Shown here: positions 26,971 to 38,694 of the stretch, piece after piece
Layout of the letters: the number at the start of each line of letters is the position of its first letter
Numbering within the stretch: the first letter of the stretch is position 1
Assembly (NCBI RefSeq): GCF_014197435.1
Contig: NZ_JACIFP010000001.1
Span: forward strand, 620,001 to 684,000
Direction: 5' to 3'
From: Gordonia humi
Lineage (GTDB): Bacteria > Actinomycetota > Actinomycetes > Mycobacteriales > Mycobacteriaceae
DNA: 64,000 bases
The notes under the pieces: model-generated
The model's input: the letters and a program-made list of their open reading frames with translations, nothing else
Database searches by the model: none
Told to the model about the DNA's origin: nothing
Position numbers and translations under genes: made by a program

Positions 26971-27524
26971 TCCTGTCGTTCCGCGGTCACCGATACCTGA
27001 CTGGACACGACGATCCTCCGACGATCCGAACGGTCTTGCGTCGTGCCGCTGCGGTCGGCGCGGTCTCACTCGCCGTGATGACAGTGGTAGGGGGCATCCT
27101 GTGGGCGTTCCTCGACCCGTCGCCGTCGCCAGGATCGCTCGGACAGGTCGTTGCCATAACGGCGGCCGCGACACTGATGAACGTGGCACTCGTCTCGATC
27201 CTGTTCACCGCGTTCGGATATGTGGCGGGGGCCGTGGCGTCACTGGCTGCCTTGATGTTGCAAATGTTTGCGTACGGCGGCATATGGATGGTCGAGACCT
27301 TGCCTGCCCCCCTCCGTGCTCTTCATCCAGTCAGCCCGCTTACCTACGTGCGCGACGGACTCATCTCCGGGTTCAACGGAACACCCGGATTTGGTGCGGC
27401 AATCGCCACGATCACGATGATCGGCGCCATCGCGGCGGCCGTGAACCTGGCAGCAGTGAGGCTGGCTCGTCGACGATTCGAGGCGAAGTCGACTACGAAG
27501 GCAACGGCGACAGTAGCCACGTGA
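26971..27524 (+). pseudogene. YhgE/Pip-type membrane protein, C-terminal part
   Basis: Reads in frame through TGHDDPPTIRTVLRRAAAVG into four to five membrane helices (AVSLAVMTVVGGILWAFLD; TAAATLMNVALVSILFTAFG; VASLAALMLQMFAYGGIWMV; AIATITMIGAIAAAVNLAAV). The family motif ALHPVSPLTYVRDGLISGFN is present. It belongs to the gene beginning at 23045; the first membrane helices of the C-terminal domain are missing between the parts. Confidence 0.8.
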
Positions 27525-28440
27525 GTCGAGGACACTCACGGATCGGGCGCGCATTCAGTGTGAACACACTGACAACCGCGCGGTGATCAGGAGCGTGCTC
27601 GTCAGCCAGGACGCCTTAATTCACGACCCTTTTCGGCATCCCTACTCTCCAGATAGTTCCAGAAAATCGCACCCAAGGCTTAGTGTCTGCCTGTCGGAGA
27701 ATCGAACAATATACTCGTCAGCAAGAGCATTCCTCCAAACAATTGTGCCACGCATTCCTTTCATGGCACCTTTTATGGCCACGACTTCGTCTCCGACGCT
27801 ATGGTGCACCAGTTACACCCGATCCAATCCATTCCGGCATGCTCGTCGCTGCGCTATAGTGCGACAACTCGGGGTGCGCCCGAAGCAGTGTCCCACTAAG
27901 GGGCGACGGTGACATAAGGCGATAACGTCTTCTCGTCGTTCGCGCCACGGGCCCTCGTCGCGTTCCGGTCGTGCGGTGTCGACCCTAGTATGGGCACTGA
28001 AGTCAGCGATGCCCAGCGTCCAACAGTTGCACCCGAGGAGTCTGATACTGGGACGGGGCGCAGCCGCCATTGATTGTCACGATGAGTTCCTGAGCATGCG
28101 AGACGTAAACATTCGCTCAGAAATCCTTCTAGTTCAACGCACCTCGCGCGCATGAATATTGAAGTTCCCGAACCCACTCCACTCGCGCACGGCACGACCC
28201 TAGTGTTGTGCTTAGAGATTCTTCCACTCCTTACCAGCTCGCCACCCTGGGTGCCAACACTGAACGAAACGAATCAGTACCGCCCACCACGGTAAGGCAC
28301 CATTCGCGTACAAACAAGAACCCGTGTCTCGGAAACGAGCGCATGTTAGTATTATTCCTGGGCACATGCTGCGCGTGATTCGCGCAGACGTCTGCGGCGT
28401 ATGCGCTGTGGCACGTCTTGCATGTCCAGTTAGGAGTGAA
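27525..28440. other. gene-free stretch of about 900 bp
   Basis: No frame with convincing codon use or motif. Base composition is visibly lower in G+C than the neighbours around 27600-27900 and 28200-28400. It may hold a promoter for the hydrolase at 28441 or be decayed foreign DNA. Confidence 0.5.
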
Positions 28441-29175
28441 GTGACTGAATGGGTTCTGGTGCGCGGGTTGACTCGCGAGCAACGTCACTGGCATGACTTA
28501 CCGATCATTCTGGCTGAATTGGGCGAACGCGTGACTTGCATTGATGCGCCCGGATTTGGGACTGAGCACACAAGACGCTCACCGTCGACTATCCGGGAGA
28601 TCACCGACGACATGCGCGATCGCCTTCCTTTCGCGCACGAGGATCGAGCGATCTTGGGTATTTCGCTCGGCGGAATGGTGGCCTTGGATTGGTGTTCGCG
28701 GTATCCATACGACTTCTCGCTGTGCGCTGTAGTCAACACACTTGCCCGCGACGTGTTCCGCCCCAAGTACCTCACGCGCGGTGCCCTCACGGTGCTGGCT
28801 CTCAGGCGGTTCCGGTCGCTCCGGGGACACGAGCGGGCGGTTGCCCAACTGACAGTCGCCAGCGCGAGCGTAGACAGTGAAGAACTGGTGCGACAGTGGG
28901 TGAATTTCCATCACGATGCGCCACCGACAGAAGCTAGCGTCCGAGCTCAAGCATTGGCTGGCCTAAGATTCCGTCTGCCTGAGACGCTGCCGACCCCCCT
29001 CACTGTTGTCGCCGCGCGCGGCGACCGTCTCGCCGACCACCGGATGTCGCAGCACATCGCAGAACGCTACGAAGCGCAGATGTTTCTCCATCCGTGGGCT
29101 GGCCACGACCTCCCGGTCGACGACCCCGCGTGGCTCTGCAGCGTTCTACAGGCAGCAAAAGGTGGCAACCGTTAG
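28441..29175 (+). CDS. alpha/beta hydrolase
   Basis: 244 residues from a GTG at 28441, chosen because TTAGGAG lies just upstream and translation begins TEWVLVRGLTREQRHWHDLP. The longer frame to 28324 lacks a ribosome site. Motifs: VTCIDAPGFGTEHTR (oxyanion-side loop), nucleophile elbow AILGISLGGMVALDWCSRYP, and His in LHPWAGHDLPVDDPAW. No signal peptide, so cytoplasmic. It resembles small esterases/acyl hydrolases; substrate unknown. It sits isolated in IS and plasmid debris, suggesting transfer. Confidence 0.8.
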   Translation: MTEWVLVRGLTREQRHWHDLPIILAELGERVTCIDAPGFGTEHTRRSPSTIREITDDMRDRLPFAHEDRAILGISLGGMVALDWCSRYPYDFSLCAVVNTLARDVFRPKYLTRGALTVLALRRFRSLRGHERAVAQLTVASASVDSEELVRQWVNFHHDAPPTEASVRAQALAGLRFRLPETLPTPLTVVAARGDRLADHRMSQHIAERYEAQMFLHPWAGHDLPVDDPAWLCSVLQAAKGGNR

Positions 29176-29490
29176 ACGCTCATACACGTCCACGCCTGGC
29201 CACCCGCCACCGCGCGATTTCGTAGTTACGGCGTCACTAACCGTCCAGTCGCTTCACCCAGAGAGTTGCAGGCGCATGAGCGTCCAGCGCCCCTCGCCTT
29301 ACGAGCACGGTCCTGGGACCTGATCAGCACGGGATCGTCACACGGTGGGGCGTAGACGACAACGAGGTTGTGGCCGAGGCGTCGTTCAGTCTCTTCGACA
29401 AGAACCGACAGATCTCTGTTCCTCGGCTTCTCACGGAACTTTTGCTTCCTGAATTTCTCCAGGTGGACATTGACACTGCGAACGATGGCG
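29176..29490. other. intergenic with a short coding-like fragment
   Basis: Between about 29337 and 29490 the plus strand reads VVAEASFSLFDKNRQISVPR, then LLPEFLQVDIDTANDG and stops being coherent at an IS3 terminus (29491). It is probably the beginning of a gene truncated there. The rest shows nothing recognisable. Confidence 0.35.
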
Positions 29491-29520
29491 TGAATCGCCC
29501 CGACGTGTCCGGAGACTCTG
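29491..29520 (+). repeat. solo IS3 terminal repeat
   Basis: TGAATCGCCCCGACGTGTCC then GGAGACTCTG. It differs at one base from 30122-30151 and is in the same orientation; no transposase follows. Confidence 0.65.
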
Positions 29521-29545
29521 ATCTGCCCCGGGTTGCCCGAAGTCG

Positions 29546-30124
29546 ATGTCTTGGTTTTCCGGCTTTGACGTCCACCTCGACACCGCCGCCGACCGTGGCA
29601 TCGACGTCGAACCCATCATCGAACGCGCCGCCGCGCACCACCCGCTCCCCACCGAGACACCCGCGGCCGCGCTGTACTGGCGCGCTGCCGACGACCTCGC
29701 TGCCGACTCCGTCGTCACTGCCCGTGACGCTCTCGACGCCGCGAACCTGCACCTAGCCGATCAACGCCTGACATCACTGTCCACGGTGGTCGCCGCTGAG
29801 AGCACCAGCCGGTGGGCACAGCACCCTGATCGCGACGACCTCACCGCCGCGCTCGCGGCCGCGCACGCCCACACCGGACTCGCGCCCGAACACCTCGTCC
29901 ACGCCGCCGGACGCCACCGCGACGTCGACGACCTCACCGGCATCCTCCGCAACCTCGGTGCCGTCACCAGCTCGCGCACCGCACCCGCCGCACTCCCCGG
30001 CGACGACCCCGCCGCCGTAGAGGCAGCACGCGCCGCGCACCAGCGCTACCAGAACATCGTCGAGGTCGCCCGCCGCGAACTCGACCACACACCCCCAGCC
30101 TGGATCAGCCAACTCGGCCCCTGA
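29546..30124 (+). pseudogene. fragment of a conjugative relaxase-like (TraA/TrwC) protein
   Basis: About 190 residues reading MSWFSGFDVHLDTAADRGID, IIERAAAHHPLPTETPAAAL, DRDDLTAALAAAHAHTGLAP and ending ARRELDHTPPAWISQLGP. This style, especially PAWISQLGP, is like the C-terminal part of large actinobacterial plasmid relaxases. The stop codon is the first triplet of an IS3 terminus at 30122, and another such terminus lies just upstream, so both ends are cut. Family assignment is tentative. Confidence 0.45.
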
Positions 30125-30151
30125 ATCGCCCCGGCGTGTCCGGAGACTCTG
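30122..30151 (+). repeat. IS3 terminal repeat before an orfA remnant
   Basis: TGAATCGCCCCGGCGTGTCC then GGAGACTCTG, 21 bases upstream of the OrfA start at 30173; it is the left end of that element. Confidence 0.7.
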
Positions 30152-30172
30152 TTCCTTGGGAAGGATGGAGTC

Positions 30173-30490
30173 ATGTCAGGAAGCACGTCGAAGAGGTGCC
30201 CGTCGGAGTTGCGTGAGCGGGCGGTCCGGATGGTCGCTGAGATTCGGGCTGAGCATGAGTCGGAATGGGCGGCGATGACCAAGGTCGCTGAGCTGCTCGG
30301 AGTGGGCACGCCGGAGACCATCCGGAAGTGGTGTCGTCAGACCGAGGTCGATGCTGGCCACGGCCGGGGACGACGACCGAGGAATCAGCGGAGCTTAAGC
30401 GGCTCAAACGCGAGAATGCCGAGCTCAAGCGCGCCAACGCGATCCTCAAGTCCGCATCGGCTTTCTTTGCGGCCGAACTCGACCGGGACT
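30173..30490 (+). pseudogene. IS3-family OrfA remnant, frameshifted
   Basis: First frame: MSGSTSKRCPSELRERAVRM, then TKVAELLGVGTPETIRKWCR and QTEVDAGHGRG; at about 30360 coding moves to another frame with TTTEESAELKRLKRENAELK and KSASAFFAAELDR. One missing base explains it. No orfB follows: at 30490 the sequence becomes unrelated, so only the first third of the element survives. Confidence 0.75.
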
Positions 30491-30660
30491 GCCAAGTCAC
30501 GGCTTGGGCGGCCGAAACCGATAACCCACCCCGACGCCACGCCCGCTACATACACGCATTCTGGCAATTAACCCGCGGACTGCGACTCCGGGAGGGAGCA
30601 AGAGACACGAGTCCCCGAAACCGACGACCACAGGCAGACCAATCAGACGGATCAACAAAA

Positions 30661-30698
30661 GAAGAGGTCAGGACAAATTTCTGCATCCTGACCTCTTC
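30661..30698 (-). terminator. Rho-independent terminator of the tRNA-Leu gene
   Basis: Perfect 13-bp arms GAAGAGGTCAGGA and TCCTGACCTCTTC with a 12-base loop; on the minus strand the stem is followed by TTTTGTTG. It lies about 28 bases past the tRNA 3' end. Confidence 0.85.
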
Positions 30699-30725
30699 TG
30701 CGGTTTCGGCCTGAACCGCTCACTG

Positions 30726-30808
30726 TGGGCGAAGGGGGACTTGAACCCCCACGTCCCGAAGGACACTGGCACCTGAAGCCAGCGCGTCTGCCATTCCGCC
30801 ACTCGCCC
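30726..30808 (-). tRNA. tRNA-Leu (CAG anticodon)
   Basis: On the minus strand: acceptor GGGCGAG pairing with TTCGCCC, anticodon arm CTGGC-TTCAGGT-GCCAG (anticodon CAG), a class II variable arm (TGTCCTTCGGGACG), and the T arm GGGGGTTCAAGTCCCCC. The 83-nt length fits tRNA-Leu. CCA is not encoded. It sits beside fhaA, as in mycobacteria, and at the edge of the IS-rich region, where integrated elements often end. Confidence 0.95.
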
Positions 30809-31067
30809 GTGGCGTCGCACATTCGACGTATGTCGCGTGGACTCGAAAACGATAGCATGCAGTCGGCGCGGAACGTAAATCGTTACCCCGCGATACTGCT
30901 GACCTGGGCATAAGCCGGTGAGTCGACGTCCGACGGTCGCTCCCCGCGGTGTGACATCAATTGCGCGCGTGACGGACAGGAGGCGCAGGGCTTGCCTGGT
31001 CGGTAACATCGACGGGCACGGTACGCACGCCGACACGCCATGAGACCGCTGAAGGGAGACGGGACGG

Positions 31068-32444
31068 GTGGGAATCCTCAAGCGCTTCGATCGCCTCGAG
31101 CGCAAGCTCGAATCCGCCGTCGACGGTGGCTTCGCCCGGGTATTCGGGGGCAAGGTGGCACCGCAGGAGATCGAGCAGAGCCTACAACGTGAGGCCGAGA
31201 GCACGCTCGAGAACCTCGGCGACGGAGCGAGTCTCGTCGCCAACAGTTACGTCATTTCGCTCAGTCCGTCCGACCTGGAGCACGTGTCCGGCGAGTACGA
31301 ACTGAACAGGAAGATATTCTCCCGCCATTTGGAGGACTTCATCCGCGACAATGGGTGGCAGACTTACGGACCAGTGGTCGTAGAGTTCGATCAGATACCG
31401 TCACTGCACACCGGACAGTTCCATACCGACGGCGTCGTCAATCCCGATGCCACACCACGCCCGGTCCCCGCACCAGCAGCGGCTCCGGGACCAGCTAGTC
31501 ACCGAGGAGCCCCAGCCATGACCAATCCCCCCGGAAACGATCAGGGCGGCCAGTACCCCGGCTACCCGCAACAGGGCGGACAGTACCCCCAGTACGACTA
31601 CGACCAGCAGGGCTACGACGCCCAGCCCGGGTACGACCAGCAGGGCTACGCACCGCAGCAGCCCGCGTACGACCAGCAGGGTTACGCGCCTCCCGCCGCC
31701 GACCAGGGCTACGGCCAGCAGCCCGCGTACGACCAACAGGGCTACGGTCACCAGCAGGCCTACGACTACAACCAGCAGGGTTACGGTCAGCAGGCCGGGT
31801 ACGACCCGGCTCAGCAGGGCTACGCCGCTCCCGCCGACCAGGGCTACGCACAGCCCCAGGCCTACGACCAGCAGGGATACGCCGCACCGGCCGATCAGGG
31901 CTACGCGCCGCAGCCCGGCTACGAGCAGCCGGCATACGACCAGGGCTACGGCCAGCAGCAGGGATACGCCGCACCGGCGGACCAGGGTTACGGTCAGCAG
32001 CCCGGCTACGAGCAGCCGGTGTACGACCAGGGCTACGGCCAGCAGCAGCCCGCATACGACCAGCAGAATTACGCGGCTCCCGCCGAGCAGGGCTACGGTC
32101 AGCAGCCCGCCTACGACCAGGGCTACGCCGCTCCGGCGGCCGGCGGCGGCTACGCCCCGTCGGGCATCACGCTCGTCCTCGAAGACGGCAGCAACCGCAC
32201 GTTCTCGCTCCGCCAGGGCTCGAACGTCCTCGGTCGCGGACAGGACGCGCAGTTCCGCCTGCCGGACACCGGCGTGTCGCGCCGTCACGCGGAGATCCGC
32301 TGGGACGGTCAGACGGCGATGCTGACCGATCTGAACTCCACGAACGGCACCACCGTCAACGATCTGCAGGTCAGCGCCTGGGAGCTCGCCAACGGCGACC
32401 GCATCCGTTTGGGGCATTCCGACATCACGGTCCGCTTCCAGTAG
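31068..32444 (+). CDS. fhaA: FhaA, FHA-domain protein with DUF3662 domain
   Basis: 458 residues from a GTG. The N-terminal DUF3662 domain (about 1-125: [40 protein letters not shown]) is followed by about 200 residues of low-complexity repeats of YDQQGY and [10 protein letters not shown] (about 160-355), then an FHA domain (about 365-458: [43 protein letters not shown]). FHA domains bind phosphothreonine; FhaA reads PknA/PknB phosphorylation and regulates wall synthesis at pole and septum. First gene of the block down to pknB. Confidence 0.95.
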   Translation: MGILKRFDRLERKLESAVDGGFARVFGGKVAPQEIEQSLQREAESTLENLGDGASLVANSYVISLSPSDLEHVSGEYELNRKIFSRHLEDFIRDNGWQTYGPVVVEFDQIPSLHTGQFHTDGVVNPDATPRPVPAPAAAPGPASHRGAPAMTNPPGNDQGGQYPGYPQQGGQYPQYDYDQQGYDAQPGYDQQGYAPQQPAYDQQGYAPPAADQGYGQQPAYDQQGYGHQQAYDYNQQGYGQQAGYDPAQQGYAAPADQGYAQPQAYDQQGYAAPADQGYAPQPGYEQPAYDQGYGQQQGYAAPADQGYGQQPGYEQPVYDQGYGQQQPAYDQQNYAAPAEQGYGQQPAYDQGYAAPAAGGGYAPSGITLVLEDGSNRTFSLRQGSNVLGRGQDAQFRLPDTGVSRRHAEIRWDGQTAMLTDLNSTNGTTVNDLQVSAWELANGDRIRLGHSDITVRFQ

Positions 32445-32556
32445 ACCGAGTCCGCATAAGATGCTGTCGGGGGATCACCGAGTCCCCCGACAGCTGATGG
32501 CATTCCGGCGCACGGCCGGGATGCGGAACGTTCATCGTGAGGGAGGTGACGCGCAG

Positions 32557-33021
32557 GTGCAGGGCATCCTGTTGCAGGTGACCCGGTTCGGGTTCCTGAT
32601 ACTTCTGTGGCTGTTCGTCTGGGCGATCATCCGCACCATGCGGAGCGACCTCTCCGCGGCCACCAGCGGCCGCATCCCCATCGGCGCATCCCGATCGGGT
32701 CGTCGCGCGCGGAGCACCCGCTCGCGCGGCTCGGCGAAGTATCTCGTCGTGACCGCGGGGGCGCTCGCGAACACCCGCATCACCCTCGGCACGCAGCCGG
32801 TCCTCATCGGCCGCGCCGACGACTCCACCCTCGTCCTCACCGACGACTACGCTTCCGAACGTCACGCTCGGCTCTCCCCGCGCGGCGACGACTGGTATGT
32901 CGAAGACCTCGGGTCGACGAACGGGACCTACCTCGACCGCTCCAAAGTGACGACCGCCGTGAAAGCCCCGATCAACACCCCGATCCGGGTCGGCAAGACC
33001 GTGATTGAGCTACGCCCGTGA
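32557..33021 (+). CDS. fhaB: FhaB (FipA-partner) FHA-domain protein
   Basis: 154 residues from a GTG at 32557 (QGILLQVTRFGFLILLWLFV), preceded by GGGAGG; this start gives the family length, while the open frame to 32461 does not. One N-terminal membrane helix, an Arg/Ser linker, and an FHA domain with PVLIGRADDSTLVLTDDYAS, RHARLSPRGDDWYVEDLGST and NGTYLDRSKVTT. It binds phosphothreonine on cell-division partners. Its TGA overlaps the GTG of pstP by four bases. Confidence 0.95.
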   Translation: MQGILLQVTRFGFLILLWLFVWAIIRTMRSDLSAATSGRIPIGASRSGRRARSTRSRGSAKYLVVTAGALANTRITLGTQPVLIGRADDSTLVLTDDYASERHARLSPRGDDWYVEDLGSTNGTYLDRSKVTTAVKAPINTPIRVGKTVIELRP

Positions 33022-34436
33022 CACTCGTCCTGCGCTACATAGCGCGAAGCGACCGCGGACTCGTGCGGTCGAACAATGAAGACTCCGTGTACGCGGGAGC
33101 CCGCCTGTTGGCACTCGCCGACGGCATGGGCGGACACGCGGCCGGCGAGGTCGCCAGCCAGCTCGTGATCCAAGCGCTCCGGACCCTCGACGACGACGAA
33201 CCCGGTGGAGACCTCCTCGCCGCCCTCGAACAGGCCACCCGCAACGGCAACGAGGCCATCGAGCATCAAGTGGAGCAGACGCCCGAACTCGAAGGCATGG
33301 GCACCACGCTCACCGCCATCCTGTTCGCGGGCAGCCGCATCGGCCTGTGCCACGTCGGCGACTCCCGCGGCTACCTGTTCCGCGACGGGGCACTCACCCA
33401 GATCACCCGCGACGACACCTTCGTGCAGTCACTGGTCGACGAGGGACGCATCACGCCCGAACAGGCCCACTCGCATCCGCAGCGCTCGCTCATCATGCGG
33501 GCCCTGACCGGCCAACCCGTCGAGCCGACCCTGATCATGCGCGAGGCGCGGGCGGGCGACCGCTACCTGCTGTGCAGCGACGGACTCTCCGACGTCGTCA
33601 GCGAGGAGACCCTGGCCGACACGCTCGGCGGCATCGAGGACCACAAGGCGTGCGCCGACCGGCTCATCGAGCTCGCCCTGCGCTCGGGCGGTCCGGACAA
33701 CGTGACCGTCGTGGTGGCCGACGTCGTCGACGATCAGTACGGCGAATCGCGCCCCATCGTCGGCGGAGCCGCGGGCGACGACGACCAGGACGGCTACGTT
33801 CCCGACCCGAGGACGGCCGCCGGCCGCGCCGCCGCGCTGCGTCCGCCCGCCCCGGCGACCGCCCGACCCACCATCACCATGGCCCCGCCGCCGGAGAAGC
33901 GCCGGTGGGGACTCCCCTTGGCGATCATCGGCGTCCTGCTGGTGATAGCCGCCCTGGTGACCGCGTTCTTCGTGATCCGGGCCCAGGCCATGAACAGCAA
34001 CTTCGTCACCGTCGACGACGACGGCAACGTCGAGATCCATCACGGGACTCCCGACAAACTGCTGTTCTTCACCGTCGAGTCGCCGAACAAACAAGCCTGC
34101 GTAGACGATCGCCACGCCGAACACCCGACCGTCGCATTCGTCGACGCGGGCGCTTCGTGCACCCCGATGGCCGTCGCGGATCTGACCGAGGTGAGCCGCA
34201 ACGCCGTCACCTCCCAGAGCATCAAGAACCTGTCGCTGGCGGCCGCGGAGGAGCGAGTCCGCAACGAGCTCGAGTTCCTGCCGTTGTGCACTCCGCCCGC
34301 ACCGGAGCCGCCCAAGACCACGCCGCGCGGTCCCGGCGAGCGTCCGTCGACCCCGACCTCGACCTCGCAGGTACCGGAGCCGACCACCACGACCACCGAC
34401 GACGAGGGCGTACGCCACTGCCGGGAGGCCGGATGA
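33018..34436 (+). CDS. pstP: PstP, membrane PP2C Ser/Thr phosphatase
   Basis: 472 residues from a GTG overlapping the fhaB stop. The PP2C domain (about 1-240) keeps the metal and catalytic motifs: [66 protein letters not shown] and [14 protein letters not shown] Pro-rich linker, one membrane helix ([20 protein letters not shown]) and an extracytoplasmic Pro/Thr-rich tail follow. It reverses phosphorylation by PknA and PknB. Its ATGA overlap with rodA couples the two. Confidence 0.96.
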   Translation: MTLVLRYIARSDRGLVRSNNEDSVYAGARLLALADGMGGHAAGEVASQLVIQALRTLDDDEPGGDLLAALEQATRNGNEAIEHQVEQTPELEGMGTTLTAILFAGSRIGLCHVGDSRGYLFRDGALTQITRDDTFVQSLVDEGRITPEQAHSHPQRSLIMRALTGQPVEPTLIMREARAGDRYLLCSDGLSDVVSEETLADTLGGIEDHKACADRLIELALRSGGPDNVTVVVADVVDDQYGESRPIVGGAAGDDDQDGYVPDPRTAAGRAAALRPPAPATARPTITMAPPPEKRRWGLPLAIIGVLLVIAALVTAFFVIRAQAMNSNFVTVDDDGNVEIHHGTPDKLLFFTVESPNKQACVDDRHAEHPTVAFVDAGASCTPMAVADLTEVSRNAVTSQSIKNLSLAAAEERVRNELEFLPLCTPPAPEPPKTTPRGPGERPSTPTSTSQVPEPTTTTTDDEGVRHCREAG

Positions 34437-35860
34437 CGGCCGCTCCCGCCGGGCACGCACCCCCTACGACACCGCCGACCAGCACGGGCCGCACCACCGA
34501 GCTGGTGCTGCTCGTATTCGCCGTGGTTCTCGTGGCCGCCGCCCTCATGATCGTCGAACTCGCCCAAGGTGAGCCGCTGACCTGGGAGGTCGCCAAGTTC
34601 GTGGCCGCCTTCGCCGCGCTCTGCGCGGCGGCCCATCTCGTCGTACGACGGTTCGCACCGTACGCCGATCCGCTGCTGCTGCCCGCGGTCGCCGTGCTCA
34701 ACGGTCTCGGTCTGGTGATGATCCACCGGCTCGATCTGGGCTCGTCTCGGTCGGACGAACTGCTGAAGGCCACCGAGCGCACCCACAACGCCGACCAGCA
34801 GTTGGTCTGGGCGTTCATCGGCATCGGTCTGTTCGCGCTGACCCTGATCCTGCTGCGCGATCATCGAGCCCTGTCCCGGTACGCGTACACCCTGGGCCTG
34901 GGTGGATTGATCTTCCTCGCGATCCCGGCGATCCTTCCGTCGTCGATGTCGGAGATCAACGGCTCCAAGATCTGGATCCGCGCCGGCTTCTTCAACATCC
35001 AGCCCGGCGAATTCTCCAAGATCCTCATCATCATCTTCACCGCGTCGTTCCTGGTGTCTCGCCGCGACCTGTTCACGACGGCGGGCAAGCAGTTCGCGGG
35101 CATCGACTTCCCGCGCGCCCGCGACCTCGGTCCGCTGATCGCCGCATGGGCCATCGCCGTCGGGGTGTTGGCGTTCGAGTCGGACCTGGGCACGTCGCTG
35201 CTGATCTTCGTGACCGTGTTGGTGATGCTCTACATCGCCTCCGGCAGAGTCAGCTGGCTGATGCTCGGATTGACCCTGTTCGCACTCGCCGCGGTCATCG
35301 CCTACCAGCTGTTCTTCCACCTCCAGGTGCGCGTGGCCGTGTGGCGGGACCCGTTCGAGCAGTACGACACGTACGGATACCAGGTGGCGCAGAGCCTGTT
35401 CGGGTTCGCGACCGGAGGGTTGTTCGGCACCGGACTGGGATCGGGTCGACCCAACATCGTGCCGTTCGCCAACACCGACTTCATCCTGACCAGCTTCGGT
35501 GAGGAGATCGGCCTCGTGGGGCTGACCGCCATCACCCTGATCTACCTGATCCTGGTGGTGCGCGGACTGCGCACGGCGATCACCGTGCGCGACAGCTTCG
35601 GCAAGCTGCTCGCCGCGGGCCTCTCGTTCACGATCGTCTTCCAGCTGTTCGTCGTCTTCGGCGGCGTGTCCAAGCTGATCCCGCTGACCGGTCTGACGAC
35701 GCCGTTCCTCGCGTACGGCGGATCGTCGCTGCTGGCCAACTACCTGCTGCTCGCGCTGCTGATCCGCATCTCGAACGCCGCGCGAGAACCCGACTCCCCC
35801 AAACCCAAGCCGAAGCGCAGCGTCGACTCGATGGCGACCCGGGCGGTGCAGCGGCCGTGA
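34433..35860 (+). CDS. rodA: RodA/FtsW-family SEDS peptidoglycan glycosyltransferase
   Basis: 475 residues from the ATG at 34433 in the ATGA overlap with pstP; a much longer open frame starting at 33347 is read-through of the pstP region. About 12 membrane helices with SEDS motifs: [63 protein letters not shown], and the C-terminal [20 protein letters not shown]. It polymerises lipid II during wall elongation, paired with PbpA, which follows immediately. Confidence 0.96.
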   Translation: MTAAPAGHAPPTTPPTSTGRTTELVLLVFAVVLVAAALMIVELAQGEPLTWEVAKFVAAFAALCAAAHLVVRRFAPYADPLLLPAVAVLNGLGLVMIHRLDLGSSRSDELLKATERTHNADQQLVWAFIGIGLFALTLILLRDHRALSRYAYTLGLGGLIFLAIPAILPSSMSEINGSKIWIRAGFFNIQPGEFSKILIIIFTASFLVSRRDLFTTAGKQFAGIDFPRARDLGPLIAAWAIAVGVLAFESDLGTSLLIFVTVLVMLYIASGRVSWLMLGLTLFALAAVIAYQLFFHLQVRVAVWRDPFEQYDTYGYQVAQSLFGFATGGLFGTGLGSGRPNIVPFANTDFILTSFGEEIGLVGLTAITLIYLILVVRGLRTAITVRDSFGKLLAAGLSFTIVFQLFVVFGGVSKLIPLTGLTTPFLAYGGSSLLANYLLLALLIRISNAAREPDSPKPKPKRSVDSMATRAVQRP

Positions 35861-37355
35861 ACAAACCCATCCAACGCGTCGCGGTCGCGGCCATGGTCCT
35901 GGTCCTGGCGCTGCTGGCCAACGCCACGTACATCCAGGTCTTCAAGGCCGACGAACTGCGCGACGACTCTCGCAACGCCCGCGTCCTCCTCGACGAGTAC
36001 TCACGCCAGCGCGGAGTGATCGTCGCCTCCGACGGCACGGTCATCGCGCAGTCGGTCCCGACCGACAGCAAGTTCAAGTACCTGCGGCAGTATCCGGCCG
36101 ATCCTCGGGCCTTCGCCCCGGTCACCGGGTACTTCTCGTTCGTGTACCGCGCCGACCGCGGGATCGAGGCCGCGCAGGACTCCGTGCTCAACGGCAACGA
36201 CGACCGGCTGTTCACCCAACGCTTCATGGACATGTTCTCCGGCCGGGACCCGCGAGGCGGAAACGTCGTCACGACTGTCGACCCGAGCCTGCAGCGCACC
36301 GCCTACCACGAACTGGCGAACGCCGACTGCGCCGGACCGTGTCGCGGCGCCGTCGTCGCGATCGAGCCGGGCACCGGCAAGATCCTGGCCATGGCGTCGA
36401 CGCCGAGCTACGACCCCAACAAGATCGCCACCCAGGACTTCACCGAGGCCGAGAAGGCGTGGACCGCGCTGACCGGCGACGACGCCGACTCGCCGCTGGT
36501 GAACCGCGCGATCTCGTCGCTGTACCCGCCCGGGTCGACGTTCAAGGTGGTCTCGACCGCCACGGCACTGCACGCAGGCCTCGGTGCGAGCACCCGACTC
36601 ACCGCGGACGCACGGTGGCGTCTCCCGGACAGCGACACCTACCTGTCGAACGACTCGGGATCCACGTGCCCCGACGCGTCGGGTGGCACGGTGACGTTGA
36701 CACAGGCCTTCGAGCACTCGTGCAACACCGCGTTCGCGCAGCTCCTCACCGAGAAGGTTCCCGGTAAGAAGGTCGACGAGTTCACCTCGACCGCCAAGTC
36801 GTTCGGCGTCGGCGAGGATCCGGCCGGCATTCCGATGCCGGTCGCCAAGAGCTCGGTGGGCGACATCGGCAACGACCTGGCCGCGCTCGGACAGAGTGCG
36901 ATCGGTCAGCGCGACGTCCGGCTGACCGTCCTGGAGAACGCGGTGATCGCCGCGACCGTCGCCAACGGCGGCACCCGCATGCGCCCCTACCTGGTGGACA
37001 AGCTGCAGACCGCGGACCTGCGGACCATCTCGACGACGTCGCCGACCACGGTGAACAGCCCGCTGACGACCGATCAGGCGAACACGATCACCGACATGAT
37101 GCTCAAGTCCGAGCAGAGCACGGCGGGGTCGCAGTCGGGTATCGCGTCGAAGACCGGCACGGCCGAGCACTCGGACTCGTCGGACGGCGGCGAGACGCCC
37201 TATGCGTGGTACATCGCTTTCTCGCCGAACACGAACCGAAGGATCGCCGTGGCTGTGATCCTGGAGAACGGCGCGCAGGGACAGAACTCATACGGCGGCG
37301 TCGTTGCCGCCCCGATTGGACGTGCAGTGATCAACACTTATACGGGAGGTGGCCG

Positions 37356-37359
<4 letters not shown>
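35857..37359 (+). CDS. pbpA: PbpA, class B penicillin-binding protein (transpeptidase)
   Basis: 500 residues, GTG start overlapping rodA. An N-terminal membrane anchor ([20 protein letters not shown]) precedes the transpeptidase domain with nucleophile Ser near residue 227 ([13 protein letters not shown]), SCN near 288 ([15 protein letters not shown]) and KTG near 432 ([12 protein letters not shown]). It cross-links peptides in new peptidoglycan and partners RodA. Its stop overlaps pknA (ATGA), matching the mycobacterial rodA-pbpA-pknA-pknB unit. Confidence 0.96.
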
Positions 37360-38684
<1,325 letters not shown>

Positions 38685-38694
38685 GGCGAGCGAT

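Noticed and set aside
27583..27912. 109-codon plus-strand frame in the gene-poor region
   Set aside because: No ribosome site, erratic composition and no motif; treated as non-coding.
29324..29752. Minus-strand frame opposite the relaxase-like fragment
   Set aside because: Composition is that of a shadow frame (Arg/Gly/Val/Ser runs) and the plus-strand frame has coherent helical sequence.
31401..32417. Long minus-strand frame opposite the fhaA repeats
   Set aside because: The repetitive leucine/valine sequence is the antisense of Gln/Tyr repeats, a known artefact of low-complexity DNA.
33347..34432. Very long upstream extension of the rodA frame
   Set aside because: It lies on the pstP coding region in another frame, is Arg-rich with no motifs, and the ATGA overlap at 34433 fixes the real rodA start.
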